Below, piece after piece: positions 1-11,868 of a stretch of DNA of 64,000 bases. The DNA lies in contig CM065802.1 of assembly GCA_033398695.1 (NCBI GenBank), positions 137,688,096 through 137,752,095 on the forward strand. The letters run 5' to 3'. Source of the DNA: Orobanche coerulescens (Eukaryota; Streptophyta; Magnoliopsida; Lamiales; Orobanchaceae). The position numbers were made by a program, and so were the translations under genes. Position 1 is the stretch's first letter; the number at the start of each line of letters is the position of its first letter. Under the pieces are notes generated by a model. It did not search any database and was not told where the DNA came from. It saw nothing but the letters and a program-made list of their open reading frames with translations.

Positions 1-1214
1 TATTCTCATCTTGTAGCTGGGTCTTCTCGGCTGATACAGTTAAGTGTGCAGATTTTAATTTCTCAAAATCTTTGAGAAGCTGATTGAAAGACTCATGTAA
101 GTCCATATCCTGAGACATGTCTGAGCTGTTATTATTTAAAATTGAGGGTTTGGATGTTACCTCTTCATCATCTAAGTTCGTCATCAGACAATTGTACTCC
201 TCATCATCATTAGAGAAGAATCCACTGCTAGATTGTACTCTCTCTTGGTCTTCTCCAATGAAAGCTTTTCTCTTGTCTTCTTTTCTACCCACTTCTTTCT
301 TGCTTTCATCCTTCTTAAGATTAGGACAATCAATTTGAATATGTCCTGTCTTGTGGAAATTGTAGCACTCAACCTTCCAGCTTCCAGTCTTTTGATTCCT
401 CCTTGGATTTTCTTTATAATTCTTCTTATACTTGGAGTAGTTTTTTCGGAAGTTGCTGAATCTTTGCATTATGAAAGATGACTTCAGATAGGCTCTTGGC
501 GGGGGACTCAGCTGCAAATGTTATTCCCTTATCTACAGGCTCGGTTGATTATGAACATGAAAGTTCAAACTCATAAGCCTTTAGATCATAGAATAGCTCC
601 TGGATCTTTACCTTGTTAAGATCCTTGGACTCGCTCATGGCCACTGCCTTCATACTCCATTTTGGGTTGAGAGATCTTAGAACTTTCAGGGCCGTCTCCC
701 TGTTGCCATATGTTTTTCCCAGAGAATTAGTTTCATTTATTATTAATGTGAATCTTGTGTTCACTTGGTCGATAGATTCACCATTCTTCATTTTGAAGTT
801 GTCAAACTTTTGGGTAGCAATTGACAACTTATTCTCCTTTATTAGCTCAGTTCCTTCACACATCACATCCAATGTGTCCCAAATTTCTTTGGCATTCTTG
901 CAATTCTTGATCTTGACCATGGTTGATTTGTCAAGAGTCTGGTACAGCACATCTCTGGCCCGGTTGTCAAGATTGGCTAGCTTCCTTTCTTCATGGGTCA
1001 GCTCTGTCTTCTTCTTGGGGATCTTCTTTGGCTTTCCGGCTGCAATTTCTTCTGGGGAGTTGTCCTTCTCGAAGATTAAAGGACCGTCTTCAATTATGCA
1101 CCACATGTCGTCATGTATGGATGATAAATGTGCCTGCATTCTTATCTTCCAAAGATCATACTCGTCAACTGAAAAAACAGGTAACCTAGAGTGCATGTGT
1201 TGCATGTGTTCCAT
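1..1214 (-). pseudogene. Element B gag (broken, truncated by window edge)
   Basis: Gag packages retrotransposon RNA into cytoplasmic virus-like particles. From an ATG at 1214 a 221-codon open stretch (to 549) carries a copia gag core of the DUF4219/UBN2 type, including DLWKIRMQAHL near the start, KEIWDTL, FDNFKMKNGESIDQVN and LRSLNPKW. Beyond 549 the frame is broken. A single CCHC-type zinc knuckle lies at 326-367, but its second cysteine is read as phenylalanine (C-Y-N-F-H). An acidic and coiled gag tail follows toward position 1. The start was chosen because the MEH start lies about 80 bases inside the primer-binding site. Long plus-strand readings here are antisense shadows. Confidence 0.8.
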
Positions 1215-1279
1215 TTCTAAATGAGATATTAAAGTATATATCCTCGATATATGGATCTGGTTCTGAAAAATTCAACCAA

Positions 1280-1293
1280 CCTCTCTGATACCA
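1280..1293 (-). other. Element B primer-binding site
   Basis: The minus strand reads TGGTATCAGAGAGG two bases after the LTR end. TGGTATCAGAG matches the 3' end complement of plant initiator tRNA-Met, the usual Ty1/copia reverse-transcription primer. Confidence 0.85.
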
Positions 1294-1295
1294 CT

Positions 1296-1431
1296 TGTAG
1301 GTCACAAGTCGTCAGGAATAAGTCTAGAGGGGGGTGAATAGACTTATTGAAACTCTTTTTCCACGAAGGTTTAGGAGTTTCTCAGCTGTGATAAGTACAG
1401 ATGACTTGAAGTCATCTGTAGACAGGATATG
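1296..1431 (-). repeat. Element B 5' LTR, gag-proximal segment
   Basis: On the minus strand this segment ends in CCTACA directly before the primer-binding site. At 1432 the sequence switches to a different LTR (element C). The rest of B's LTR resumes at 11869, giving a total of about 1580 bp. The last five bases here (1427-1431, atatg) resemble the five bases at 11864-11868 (atata), taken as the target duplication of C with one mismatch. Confidence 0.75.
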
Positions 1432-4094
1432 TGTAACACCCCGATAAGGCGGCCATTACAGTGCCGTGGACCCCACACTGGGATCCACCAGGCGATACTC
1501 AAAGTACAGATTAAATACACAATACATGTGATACCGAACCACAAAACATAGTACTTACTCCGATCTGGAGTTTACAGCAGTATGGCCTACGGCCTTATTA
1601 CACACAGGATCTAAAACATAAGTATAATCCATATGGAGATGAATTATACCTTAAATAACAATACATTTGTTCAAACTTAAAATAAAGCGGAAATATAACA
1701 TTACACGGTACGAACATGACCGGACACCAAAGACTTGGGGCCCCCGAACTAGTATCCTTCGAACCCTTCGTCATCACCTTGATCTTCCCGTGCCTTGCCT
1801 TTTCCTCGACCTAAAATACAACACAAGTATTTCGCCCAACACAGGGTCAGATATACATGATAAATGATTCTCAATATAGTATACAATTCACGTATATAAG
1901 ATTTCAAGAATAACGCCCCGACTAACGAACATACCCCTCGGGCGTATGAACGCTCAGTCACAAAACGTCGAACACATCCAAGTATAAAAATGGACTATGA
2001 GCGACTAAGATAGTATGGCTCGAGAGGGACATCACAGTACGCCCGATCCGAATATGTGTCAGTGCACATGTCCACCCCGTATACGGAATCCAGGATATAC
2101 GTGGGACAATGTACCTAATTAGCCTCAACGAACTACGTCTCGTGTGCACATCCTTTCACGGAAAAATATTCACGCATGACTATATATGTGCCCGGCTAAA
2201 AATCCTACACAATATCCAATCGGAACGTATATATGACTCCGGATATGTCACGATGCAACATGACAACAAATTCAATAATTCACAAAATCCGATTAAGTAT
2301 CGAGGACTCACCGAGATGACAACAAGATCAACAATATCAAGGGTCCAAAAGTGACGAACTTGGGAATACAATCCCATGATGAAAACGGGACATCATTAAG
2401 AACAACATCAAATCACAAGACACAAGTTTATAAGTGTTTCATATACACGAAATGCATAATCATCATAAGAATCCACACATCATTATAACCAAGCAAGATA
2501 ACTTGCCTCAATACGGAGGCATGTAAAGTCCTTCTTTGTCGAACGAACAGCCGGCCCTCGATTCAAAATTGGTTACTCGGACAATCAACCTTGAATGAAG
2601 TATATTCTATTCAATAATGCGTTCATATGATCATCTATACCAAACTTCAACGAGACAACATCCTAATTCTCATTGAGTAGTTCAACTTTAAGATGTTGAG
2701 CGTTACTCCAAGAACCTCATTCAATACCATTCTATTCTTACAATTGATTACAAGATGTTTACCAAATGTTTGCTGGATTAAGATGTGTTAACCAATAATC
2801 TCCTACTCTTTAAACTTATCAAGAATATCAAAAAGTAAAATCTGCACTTCAATCAATTACTTATGTTTAGTTAAGTAGTTATAATTCCATATTATGATCA
2901 TGAAGACCACTACGAGTTCAACACCTTCCTTATAATCTTCTAGTTAACTTGGAAGTTTAAACATTACTCATCTGGATTCACTTTAGCTTAGGTTCAAGAA
3001 GGTGATTCCATACTTCTAATAATCAACAAGGGTTTCTCAAAACATTTTATGGTAATTATTCCAAGAAGTTATTTACATCATAATGAAACAAAGATTATTA
3101 GTAGTCTATTGGTGTTATTAGTCCAGGAATAAGAGTTTGGTTAAACTAAACATGATCATCATCATTTAAGATACTAAGAACACAACCTTACAACACTCTT
3201 AACTATCATATTCATCATTAAGTTTGTTGGAAGCTTAACTATTAACATGTTTAGCTTGATTAAATCATCACTAGGTGGAGTATACTTAATCACTATCATT
3301 ATAACTATGAGATTATAGGGTTAAAACATATGACATACCTTCAGAATTGAAGAGCAATACACCAAGACCACAAGAACACAATCTAAGCTTCAAGAATGAC
3401 TCCAACTCCCAATCAACAAGCTCCAAAATCCAAATGTAACGCGCAAACACAAGTTGGAAGAAGGTAATTTTGATCTAGGGGTGCAGGAGGATGATTATCT
3501 AGGTGAAAACTCGGAGTTTGGTCGTGCAAAATGAAAGACACAAGCTGTCTTTTTATAACAGCACAGTTCGTTACGTACGTTATCACAAGAGGATAACGTA
3601 CGTTAAGAGCTTTACGTACGCTACACCAAAAATGTTACGTACGTAAGCTCATTCCAGCATTTCGCTGGATCAAACACGAACATCGTTACGTACGTTACCT
3701 ATCAACGCATTACGTACGTAATGTAGGTCAACTAGATTGCCTCCAAAAGATCAGATATTCGAATCTTGTCCGGCCCTACACGCCGAAAGTTGAGATCGGA
3801 TACGATTACACATGTTACGTACGTAACAAGTACACCTTTACGTACGTAAAGAACTAAGCATAACGTACGTTATGATTAAGGATTAGCGTACGTTATACTC
3901 AGGTTAGTAGATCAAAAATGTATTAATCTACGCGACGTTGAGAATCCGATTATAGTGCGAGTGATCGTTATTATTATGTCTATTTATGATATATTTCAAT
4001 ATCAATAACAATACACAAATGTAACAAGAGTACAACAGTATTTGAATTATCCGAATGATACAACAGTAAGTAAGAATTTCTGTCGGATATTACA
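1432..4094 (-). repeat. Element C 3' LTR
   Basis: Plus-strand ends are TGTAACACCCCG and CGGATATTACA. It is near-identical along its whole length to 9203-11863. It carries a minus-strand TATA box (TATAAAAAG, 3549-3557) and, upstream of that on the minus strand, an array of about ten ACGTACGT-type palindromes at 3569-3895. Downstream of the TATA is a good splice-donor match, AAG/GTATGT, near 3338. One visible difference from the other copy is a short block around 3655-3668 that looks replaced rather than point-mutated. Confidence 0.92.
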
Positions 4095-4108
4095 TACTCC
4101 CCCCCTTA
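4095..4108 (-). other. Element C polypurine tract
   Basis: The minus strand reads TTAAGGGGGGGAGTA immediately before the 3' LTR. This is the expected plus-strand DNA synthesis primer of a gypsy element. Confidence 0.85.
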
Positions 4109-4129
4109 AAAGGGGTTTCGTCCTCGAAA

Positions 4130-7100
4130 CTAAGGGGTAAACAATTCAGGATACCTCTCTTGAATGCTTCTCTCCATCTCCCACGTGGCTTCCTCGACTC
4201 CGTTTCGTGACCACTGAACCTTCAGTAGGGGAATCGTCTTATTACGCAGTTGTTTGATCCTCCTCTCAAGTATTCGTACGGGGCGCTCCTCATACGAATG
4301 ATCCTCCGCTAAATCGATCTCATCGAACTGAAGTACATGAATCGGATCAGCAACGTATTTCCTTAACTGAGAGACATGGAACACGTTATGAATTCGGCTC
4401 AGGGCTAGTGGTAAAGCCAGGCGATAGGCTAAATCGCCTACTCGGTCCAAAACCTCAAACGGCCTGATATATCTCGGGCTCATCTTGCCTCTCTTCCCAA
4501 AACGAAAAACTCCTCGAGTAGGGGATACCTTCATTAGTACATGGTCGCCGACCTCGAACTCAAGCGGTCGCCGGCGGTTGTCTGCGTAGGACTTCTGTCG
4601 GCTTTGAGCCGTCAACAAACGACTCCTAATTAGGGCGATCTTCTCACGGGCTGCTAACAACATATCGGGTTCCGTACCCAGGGTTTCAGATGGATCGTCC
4701 CAACACAGAGGGGATCTACAACGACGGCTCTGAATAGAAGTGTGCCAGCTATTATTATAAGTGAGTTCCACTAAGGGTAGTTGGGCCTCCCAATCATCTT
4801 TCCAATCGAGACCGCATGCCCTCAGCATATCTTCTAAAGTTTGGATAGTTCTCTCAGTCTGACCATCCGTCTGCGGGTGAAATGCTGTGCTGAAGTTCAA
4901 ATGCATACCCATCGCACGATGAACTGCTTTCCAAAAATGTGACACGAATCGCCCGTCACGATCTGATACAATACTCTTAGGGGTACCATGTAACCTTACA
5001 TTTTCTTTGATAAATAGTTGGGCCAATCTCTCGGGTCCCCAAGTATCTTTAATTTCTAGAAAGTGGGCTGATTTGGTCAAACGATCCACAATCACCCAAA
5101 TCGTATTCATCCCTCGACGACTCATCGGCAGGCTGGTATTAAAATCCATCGATATGTCCTCCCATTTCCACTCGGGGATCGGAAGAGGTTTCAGCAATCC
5201 TGCGGGTCGCTGGTGCTCAATCTTAACTTGTTGACAGGTTAAACACCTCGAAACGAATTCTGCAACTTCACGTTTCATACCTCCCCACCAATAATATTGT
5301 TTCAAATCTTTATACATTTTGCTAGACCCCGGGTGGATAGAGTACGGGGTAGTATGAGCTTCTTTCAGGATAGAATTCCTTAACTCATCATCAGCGGGTA
5401 CACAAACTCGGTTTCTGAAGCGTATCAATCCATCCTCGTGTATTACAAAGCCAGGAGCTTTCCCTTGAGTTATTTCATCGCGAACTCGAGATAAGAATGG
5501 GTCCGTAACTTGCTTCGATCTAATTATATCCTCAAGGGACGATGAAATCTCAAGTGTACATAGTTGCCCTTGAATACGCTGTAACCAGACTTCAATTTCC
5601 GGCCTCACCAATTCTAACTGCAATACCCTCTGAGTTGTTAGGCGGGCAAGCATCTGCTCTGCATCGCTTTTACGACTCAAAGCGTCAGCAACTACATTTG
5701 CTTTGCCCGGATGATAAAGGATCTCGATGTCATAGTCTTTGATGAGTTCTAGCCACCTTCTCTGCCTCATGTTTAACTCTTTCTGAGTAAAAATGTATTT
5801 CAAGCTCTTGTGATCCGTAAAAATCTGACAGGTAACTCCATACAGATAATGACGCCAGATTTTTAAAGCAAACACCACAGCTGCGAGTTCTAAATCATGG
5901 GTGGGGTAGTTGACCTCGTAAGGTCGTAGCTGTCTTGATGCAAAGGAGATCACCTTCCCATTTTGCATTAGTACACACCCAAGGCCCTGCTTAGATGCGT
6001 CACTATACACTACAAAACCATTTGTTCCTTTTGGTAAGACTAAAATAGGCGCCGAAATCAACCGACTCTTAAGTTCATCAAAGCTCTGCTGACATGCCTC
6101 TGACCAGAAATACTTCTTATCCTTCCTCAATAAATTAGTCATTGGTTGGGCAATTTTGGAAAAACCCTCCACGAACCGTCGGTAATAACCTGCTAGTCCC
6201 AAAAAACTGCGTACTTCCTTAACGTTCTTTGGTGGTAACCAGTCTCGGATAGCTTCTGTCTTCTGCGGGTCTACTCGCACCCCATCAACTGATATCACAT
6301 GCCCGAGAAAGATAACTTCATTTATCCAGAACTCACATTTAGAAAATTTTCCATAAAGCTGCTCTCGCCTTAACGCCTCGAGAACTAGATGGAGATGACG
6401 CTCGTTCTCTTAATGTTAACGAGAATAGATCAGAATGTCGTCAATAAAAACGACTACAAAGCGATCCAGATAATTAATAAACACTCGATTCATCAGTTCC
6501 ATGAATACTGCCGGTGCATTCGTCAGTCCAAAAGGCATCACTACGAACTCATAATGCCCATAGCGAGTACGAAAAGCGGTCTTCGAAATATCAGACTCAC
6601 GAATCCTCAACTGATGGTAACCAGACCTCAGGTCGATCTTATAAAACACAGCAGCCCCTTGAATCTGATCCAATAAATCATCAATACGCGGCAATGGGTA
6701 TTTGTTCTTAATGGTTACCTTGTTCAGCTCACGATAATCAATACACAGACGTAGGGATCCGTCCTTCTTACGTACAAATAGTACTGGTGCTCCCCAAGGG
6801 GACGCGCTAGGTCTAATGTAGCCCTTCTCGGTCAAATCCTCAAGTTGGCTTTTCAGCTCCTGCATCTCAGTCGGAGCCATACGATACGGTGCTTTTGAAA
6901 GCGGGGACGTACCAGGCTCTAACTCAATATTGAACTCTATATCACGATGCGGAGGTAAGCCTGGCAACTCATTTGGAAATACGTCTGGGTAGTCTCGGAC
7001 TACCGGAATATCGATCAATTCAACTGGTCGATCTATTGTCTTGGTCATGTAACACCAATAGCCAATACATCCTTGATTAAGCAGTTTCACCGTTTTCATA

Positions 7101-7500
7101 GCGCTGATGATTCTCCCGGAACGGCTGGGATTATCACCCTGGAAGGTACACTCAAGACCATCCTCAGATGTGACGGTCACTGTTCGCTTGCGGACACTAA
7201 TTATGGCATCATGATGGTCCATACAATCGATACCCAAGATCACATCATCTTTAGGTAAATCGACCACAATTAAATTTGACAACCACTCACGGTCGTTCAT
7301 TCGAATCGAGCAGTCCTGAACTTCACGATTCCCAACAATTCTTCTACCATCGGGTAGACCAATTATATAAGGTTCACAATTGATAACATGCTCTAATTGC
7401 AAACGACTCAAACAAGAAGTAGATAAAAAGGAGTGTGAAGCACCAGTATCAAAAAGAACACAGACAGGCTGAGATTGGATCTCGAGAGTACTGCAATCAT
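4130..7500 (-). pseudogene. Element C pol: protease, RT, RNase H, integrase, chromodomain
   Basis: The protease motif [11 protein letters not shown] lies near 7420-7460, joined out of frame to the next part. From 7411 to 4130 one frame is kept except for two close TAA stops at about 6408-6415, just after the RT active-site motif FIDDILIYS. Reading leftward: RT ([20 protein letters not shown], then [10 protein letters not shown]); connection and RNase H ([13 protein letters not shown] near 6010); integrase zinc region ([17 protein letters not shown], with CLTCQQVK); DDE core ([24 protein letters not shown]); GPY/F-like module; and a C-terminal chromodomain ending [16 protein letters not shown]. 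Chromodomains of this clade bind modified histone H3 and steer integration to heterochromatin. The two stops plus the upstream frameshift make it inactive. Confidence 0.93.
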
Positions 7501-7696
7501 GTCGGCCGGGATCTTCACCCTCTTCATCTCGTAAACTCTAGGTTTTGCAGCCCCTGCACTAGATGTACCGCTTGATTTCCACGTCCCATCCCGTTGTTTG
7601 CCCGGTAGTCTGATAAGAAGCGGATGGAGGTCCTCGGTCTGAATCAAGATTGTCTGAGCATGAGGTGTCGCGGGAATACGTTCTAGTCCACTCCTA

Positions 7697-8747
7697 CAAT
7701 AACGAGCACGATGTCCATTCTTCCCACAAGTATGGCATGACACGGCCTAGGACATTTCAATTGATGTGCCCTGGTCTCCACAATTATAGCACACAACAGA
7801 TAGCCGACCGCTCGAGGTTGCGATCCGGTTGGCTTCGATGCCGTAGGTTGCCGCTCGAAGGATTTGGCACTTTGGTTGGGTCTCTTGAATGTTCCCGCTG
7901 TTCTGATCATTGGTTGTGGTTCTGAATTTCTTGTTGTTAGATGCGGTTGCTTCTTGGAAATTTCCTTCACACCAATTCGTACTCAGAGCTTTCTCGATGA
8001 ACTCCGCAAGGTCACACAATGATGGTTCAACAATTGCATCCTCATTCGGGTTTAAGCCTTTTGAGAAAGTATTTGATCTTATCACTGTGTGGACAATCGT
8101 CGCGGCAAAAGGGAGAAGTGCCTGAATTTTTCGGCGATAGATAGTACGTCATCATCTTGGACGGTTCGGATTCAGCAATTCGATAATTTGGCCTCGCGGA
8201 GAGGACTGGATAGTAACGATCTAGCATGAGATTTTAAATTCTTCCCAAGTGCATACGCCATCATCCGGCCTCACCAAAAGCCACCAAGTGTGGGCGCCCT
8301 TGCCCAAATAGTAAGTCACGGAGACGCGATTCTCTCTCGGACAGTCTACCATATCGAACAATTTCTCGAAGTGTTCGATCCAATGCACGATATCACGGCT
8401 CGGAGGAACCTTCAAAATCGGGGTCGTTGGTGCGAGATGTCGCGATGATCCGATTCACCGCCCACCATGTACAGGAGGTGGCCCCGATGGCCGGTCAGAG
8501 TGACTCTTTGCATAGTTTCCATTAACTGACCCATTTGAGTCATCTGAGCCATCATGCCCTGCATTACAGTGTAAGGATTGACACGAGCATCCTCGCGTCC
8601 ATTGTGGTGCGATTGGTCCCTAGAAGGCGAATCACTGCCTGCGGAACTATGCTCTGCGTTTGCACGTCTGTTGGCTCGCGGTATCGGGATTCGGCCCCTT
8701 CCGCGGCCTCATCCCCCTCTGCCACAGCCTCTCAAATTTCTTTCCAT
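7697..8747 (-). pseudogene. Element C gag (frameshifted)
   Basis: The likely start is ATG at 8747 (MERNLRGC...), followed by an Arg/Gly-rich N-terminus and a repeated MAQMTQMGQLMETMQ-like segment. The retrotransposon gag domain follows at about 8415-8221 (WIEHFEKLFDMV, then YYLGKGAHTWW). Later parts lie in different frames, so several indels have occurred. Two zinc knuckles are seen: CYNCGDQG near 7780 (its second half lost to a frameshift) and an intact CX2CX4HX4C (CHTCGKNGHRARYC) near 7740-7700. A pyrimidine-rich stretch ending TTTTAG sits one base before the ATG on the minus strand and could be a splice acceptor. Confidence 0.85.
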
Positions 8748-9202
8748 ACTAAAAGAATCAATTTGTAATGATAATCATAAGTGCAGTTCATGATACCAAT
8801 CAGAATTCACGCTAAGTTAATGGCAGTAAGAAATTACATATTCAAGAAAACAGTTCGTAATGAGTTATCATCACTACGAGAGTCACACAAAATATCATAT
8901 CGACGTTTGAGTAGAATGATTTCAATCATATAATCAATCCAGAATTTTATTTGAATCATCAATCAGATAATTCCTGCCACAAACCCTTAAAATGCCGAGA
9001 TCAACAAGGAAATCTATTCAGAGATCAATATCATGTCAGTAATTTATTCATGGTTCATAAAGTACGTACCGCATTTGGCTCGTAGGATCAGGCGCTCGCA
9101 CGGGTCACACGTGAAACGAAGGTCTCTTGATACTAGTTCAATACACAAACTCAAAAAGAAAGAAAACGACCTCTAGCAATTGCAATCTCTGATACCATCT
9201 TC
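8748..9202 (-). other. Element C untranslated leader
   Basis: The stretch between the 5' LTR and gag. It contains the primer-binding site and no coding signal that I can see. Confidence 0.7.
9187..9197 (-). other. Element C primer-binding site
   Basis: The minus strand reads TGGTATCAGAG five bases after the LTR terminus, complementary to the 3' end of initiator tRNA-Met. Confidence 0.85.
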
Positions 9203-11863
9203 TGTAACACCCCAATAAGACGGCCATTACAGTGTCGTAGACCCCACACTGGGATCCACCAGGCGATACCCAAAGTACAGATTAAATATACAATACATGT
9301 GATACCGAACCACAAAACATAGTACTTACTCCGATCTGGAGTTTACAGCAGTATGGCCTACGGCCTTATTACACACAGGATCTAAAACAGAAGTATAATC
9401 CATATGGAGATGAATTATACCTTAAATAACAATACATTTGTTCAAACTTAAAATAAAGCGGAAAGATAACATTACACGGTACGAACATGACCGGACACGA
9501 AAGACTTGGGGCCCCCGAACTAGTATCCTTCGAACCCTTCGTCATCACCTTGATCTTCCCGTGCCTTGCCTTTTCCTCGACCTAAAATACAACACAAGTA
9601 TTTCGGCCAACACAGGGTCAGATATACATGATAAATGATTCTCAAGATAGTATACAATTCACGTATATAAGATTTCAAGAATAACGCCCCGACTAACGAA
9701 CATACCCCTCGGGCGTATGAACGTCACCACAAAACGTCGAACACATCCAAGTATAAAAATGGACTGTGAGCGACTAAGATAGTATGGCTCGAGAGGGACA
9801 TCACAGTACACCCGATCCGAATATGTGTCAGTGCACATGTCCACCTCGTATACGGAATCCAGGATATACGTGGGACAATGTACCTAATTAGCCTCAACGA
9901 ACTACGTCTCGTGTGCACAGCCTTTCACGGAAAAATATTCACGCATGACTATATATGTGCCCGGCTAAAAATCCTACACAATATCCAATCGGAACGTAGA
10001 TATGACTACGGATATGTCACGATGCAACATGACAACGAATTCAATAATTCACAAAATCCGATTAAGGATCGAGGACTCACCGAGATGACAACAAGATCAA
10101 CAATATCAAGGGTCCAAAAGTGACGAACTTGGGAATACAATCTTATGATGAAAACGGGACATCATTAAGAACAACATCAAATCACAAGACACAAGTTTAT
10201 AAGTGTTTCATATACACGAAATGCATAATCATCATAAGAATCCACACATCATTATAACCAAGCAAGATAACTTGCCTCAATACGGAGGCGTGTAAAGTCC
10301 TTCTTTGTCGAACGAACAGCCGGCCCTCGATTCAAAATTGGTTACTCGGACAATCAACCTTGAATGAAGTATATTCTATTCAATAATGCGTTCATATGAT
10401 CATCTATACCACACTTCAACGAGACAACATCCTAATTCTCATTGAGTAGTTCAACTTTAAGATGTTGAGCGTTACTCCAAGAACCTCATTCAATACCATT
10501 CTATTCTTACAATTCATTACAAGATGTTTACCAAATGTTTGCTGGATTAAGATGTGTTAACCAATAATCTCCTACTCTTTAAACTTATCAAGAACATCAA
10601 AAAGTAAAATCTGCACTTCAATCAATTACTTATGTTGAGTTAAGTAGTTATAATTCCATATTATGATCATGAAGACCACTACGAGTTCAACACCTTCCTT
10701 ATAATCTTCTAGTTAACTTGGAAGTTTAAACATTACTCCTCTGGATTCACTTTAGCTTAGGTTCGAGAAGGTGATTCCATACTTCTAATGATCAACAAGG
10801 GTTTCTCAAAACATTTTATGGTAATTATTCCAAGAAGTTATTTACATCATAATGAAACAAAGATTATTAGTATTCTATTGGTGTTATTAGTCCAGGAATA
10901 AGAGTTTGGTTAAACTAAACATGATCATCATCATTTAAGATACTAAGAACACAACCTTACAACACCCTTAACTATCATATTCATCATTAAGTTTGTTGGA
11001 AGCTTAACTATGAACATGTTTAGCTTGATTAAATCATCACTAGGTGGAGTATACTTAATCACTATCATTATAACTATGAGATTATAGGGTTAAAACGTAT
11101 GACATACCTTCAGAATTGAAGAACAATACACCAAGACCACAAGAACACAATCTAAGCTTCAAGAATGACTCCAACTCCCAATCAACAAGCTCCAAAATCC
11201 AAATGTAACGCTCAAACACAAGTTGGAAGAAGGTAATTTTGATCTAGGGGTGCAGGAGGATGATTATCTAGGTGAAAACTCAGAGTTTGGTCGTGCAAAA
11301 TGAAAGACACAAGCTGTCTTTTTATAACAGCACAGTTCGTTACGTACGTTATCACAAGAGGATAACGTACGTTAAGAGCTTTACGTACGCTACACCAAAA
11401 ATGTTACGTATGTAAGCTCATTCCAGAGGCTGCTAGACTGAAACACGAACATCGTTACGTACGCTACCTATCAACGCATTACGTACGTAATGTAGGTCAA
11501 CTTGATTGCCTCCAAAAGATCAGATATTCGAATCTTGTCCGGCCCTACACGCCGAAAGTTGAGATCGGATACGATTACAGATGTTACGTACGTAACAAGT
11601 ACACCTTTACGTACGTAAAGAACTAAGCATAACGTACGTTATGATTAAGGATTAGCGTACGTTATACTCAGGTTAGTAGCTCAAAAATGTATTAATCTAC
11701 GCGACGTTGAGAATCCGATTATAGTGCGAGTGATCGTTATTATTATGTCTATTTATGATATATTTCAATATCAATAACAATACACAAATGTAACAAGAGT
11801 ACAACAGTATTTGAATTATCCGAATGATACAACAGTAAGTAAGAATTTCTGTCGGATATTACA
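9203..11863 (-). repeat. Element C 5' LTR
   Basis: Copy of 1432-4094; by eye about 45-50 substitutions plus a few indels over 2.66 kb. The element promoter should be here: TATAAAAAG at 11318-11326 (minus strand), with the palindrome array at 11339-11665 on its upstream side and a splice-donor match (AAG/GTATGT) near 11107 downstream. Confidence 0.92.
11318..11665 (-). promoter_or_regulatory. Element C LTR promoter: TATA box plus upstream TTACGTACGTAA array
   Basis: TATAAAAAG is followed on its upstream (right) side by about ten copies of a 10-12 bp palindrome with core ACGTACGT, most often TTACGTACGTAA or TAACGTACGTTA, spaced roughly 20-60 bp. The other LTR has the matching array at 3569-3895. 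ACGT is the core bound by many plant bZIP factors, so an enhancer role is plausible but inferred. Two copies here have decayed (ACGTATGTAAG, ACGTACGCTAC). Confidence 0.6.
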
Positions 11864-11868
11864 ATATA

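Larger units (their letters stand above)
1432..11863 (-). mobile_element. Element C: Tekay-like Ty3/gypsy chromovirus, full length but defective
   Basis: A complete LTR-internal-LTR structure of about 10.4 kb on the minus strand. The LTRs are 2663 and 2661 bp, begin TGTAAT and end GTTACA (sense strand), and differ by roughly 2% by eye. Flanks are atatg (left) and atata (right), a 5-bp target duplication with one mismatch. Inside are a tRNA-iMet primer site next to the right LTR, gag with two zinc knuckles, protease, reverse transcriptase, RNase H, integrase with a C-terminal chromodomain, and a purine-rich tract next to the left LTR. A terminal chromodomain plus long LTRs fits Tekay/Del. It is inserted into the LTR of element B. 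Confidence 0.92.

Noticed and set aside
613..1224. 203-codon plus-strand ORF
   Set aside because: Antisense shadow of the B gag; no domain.
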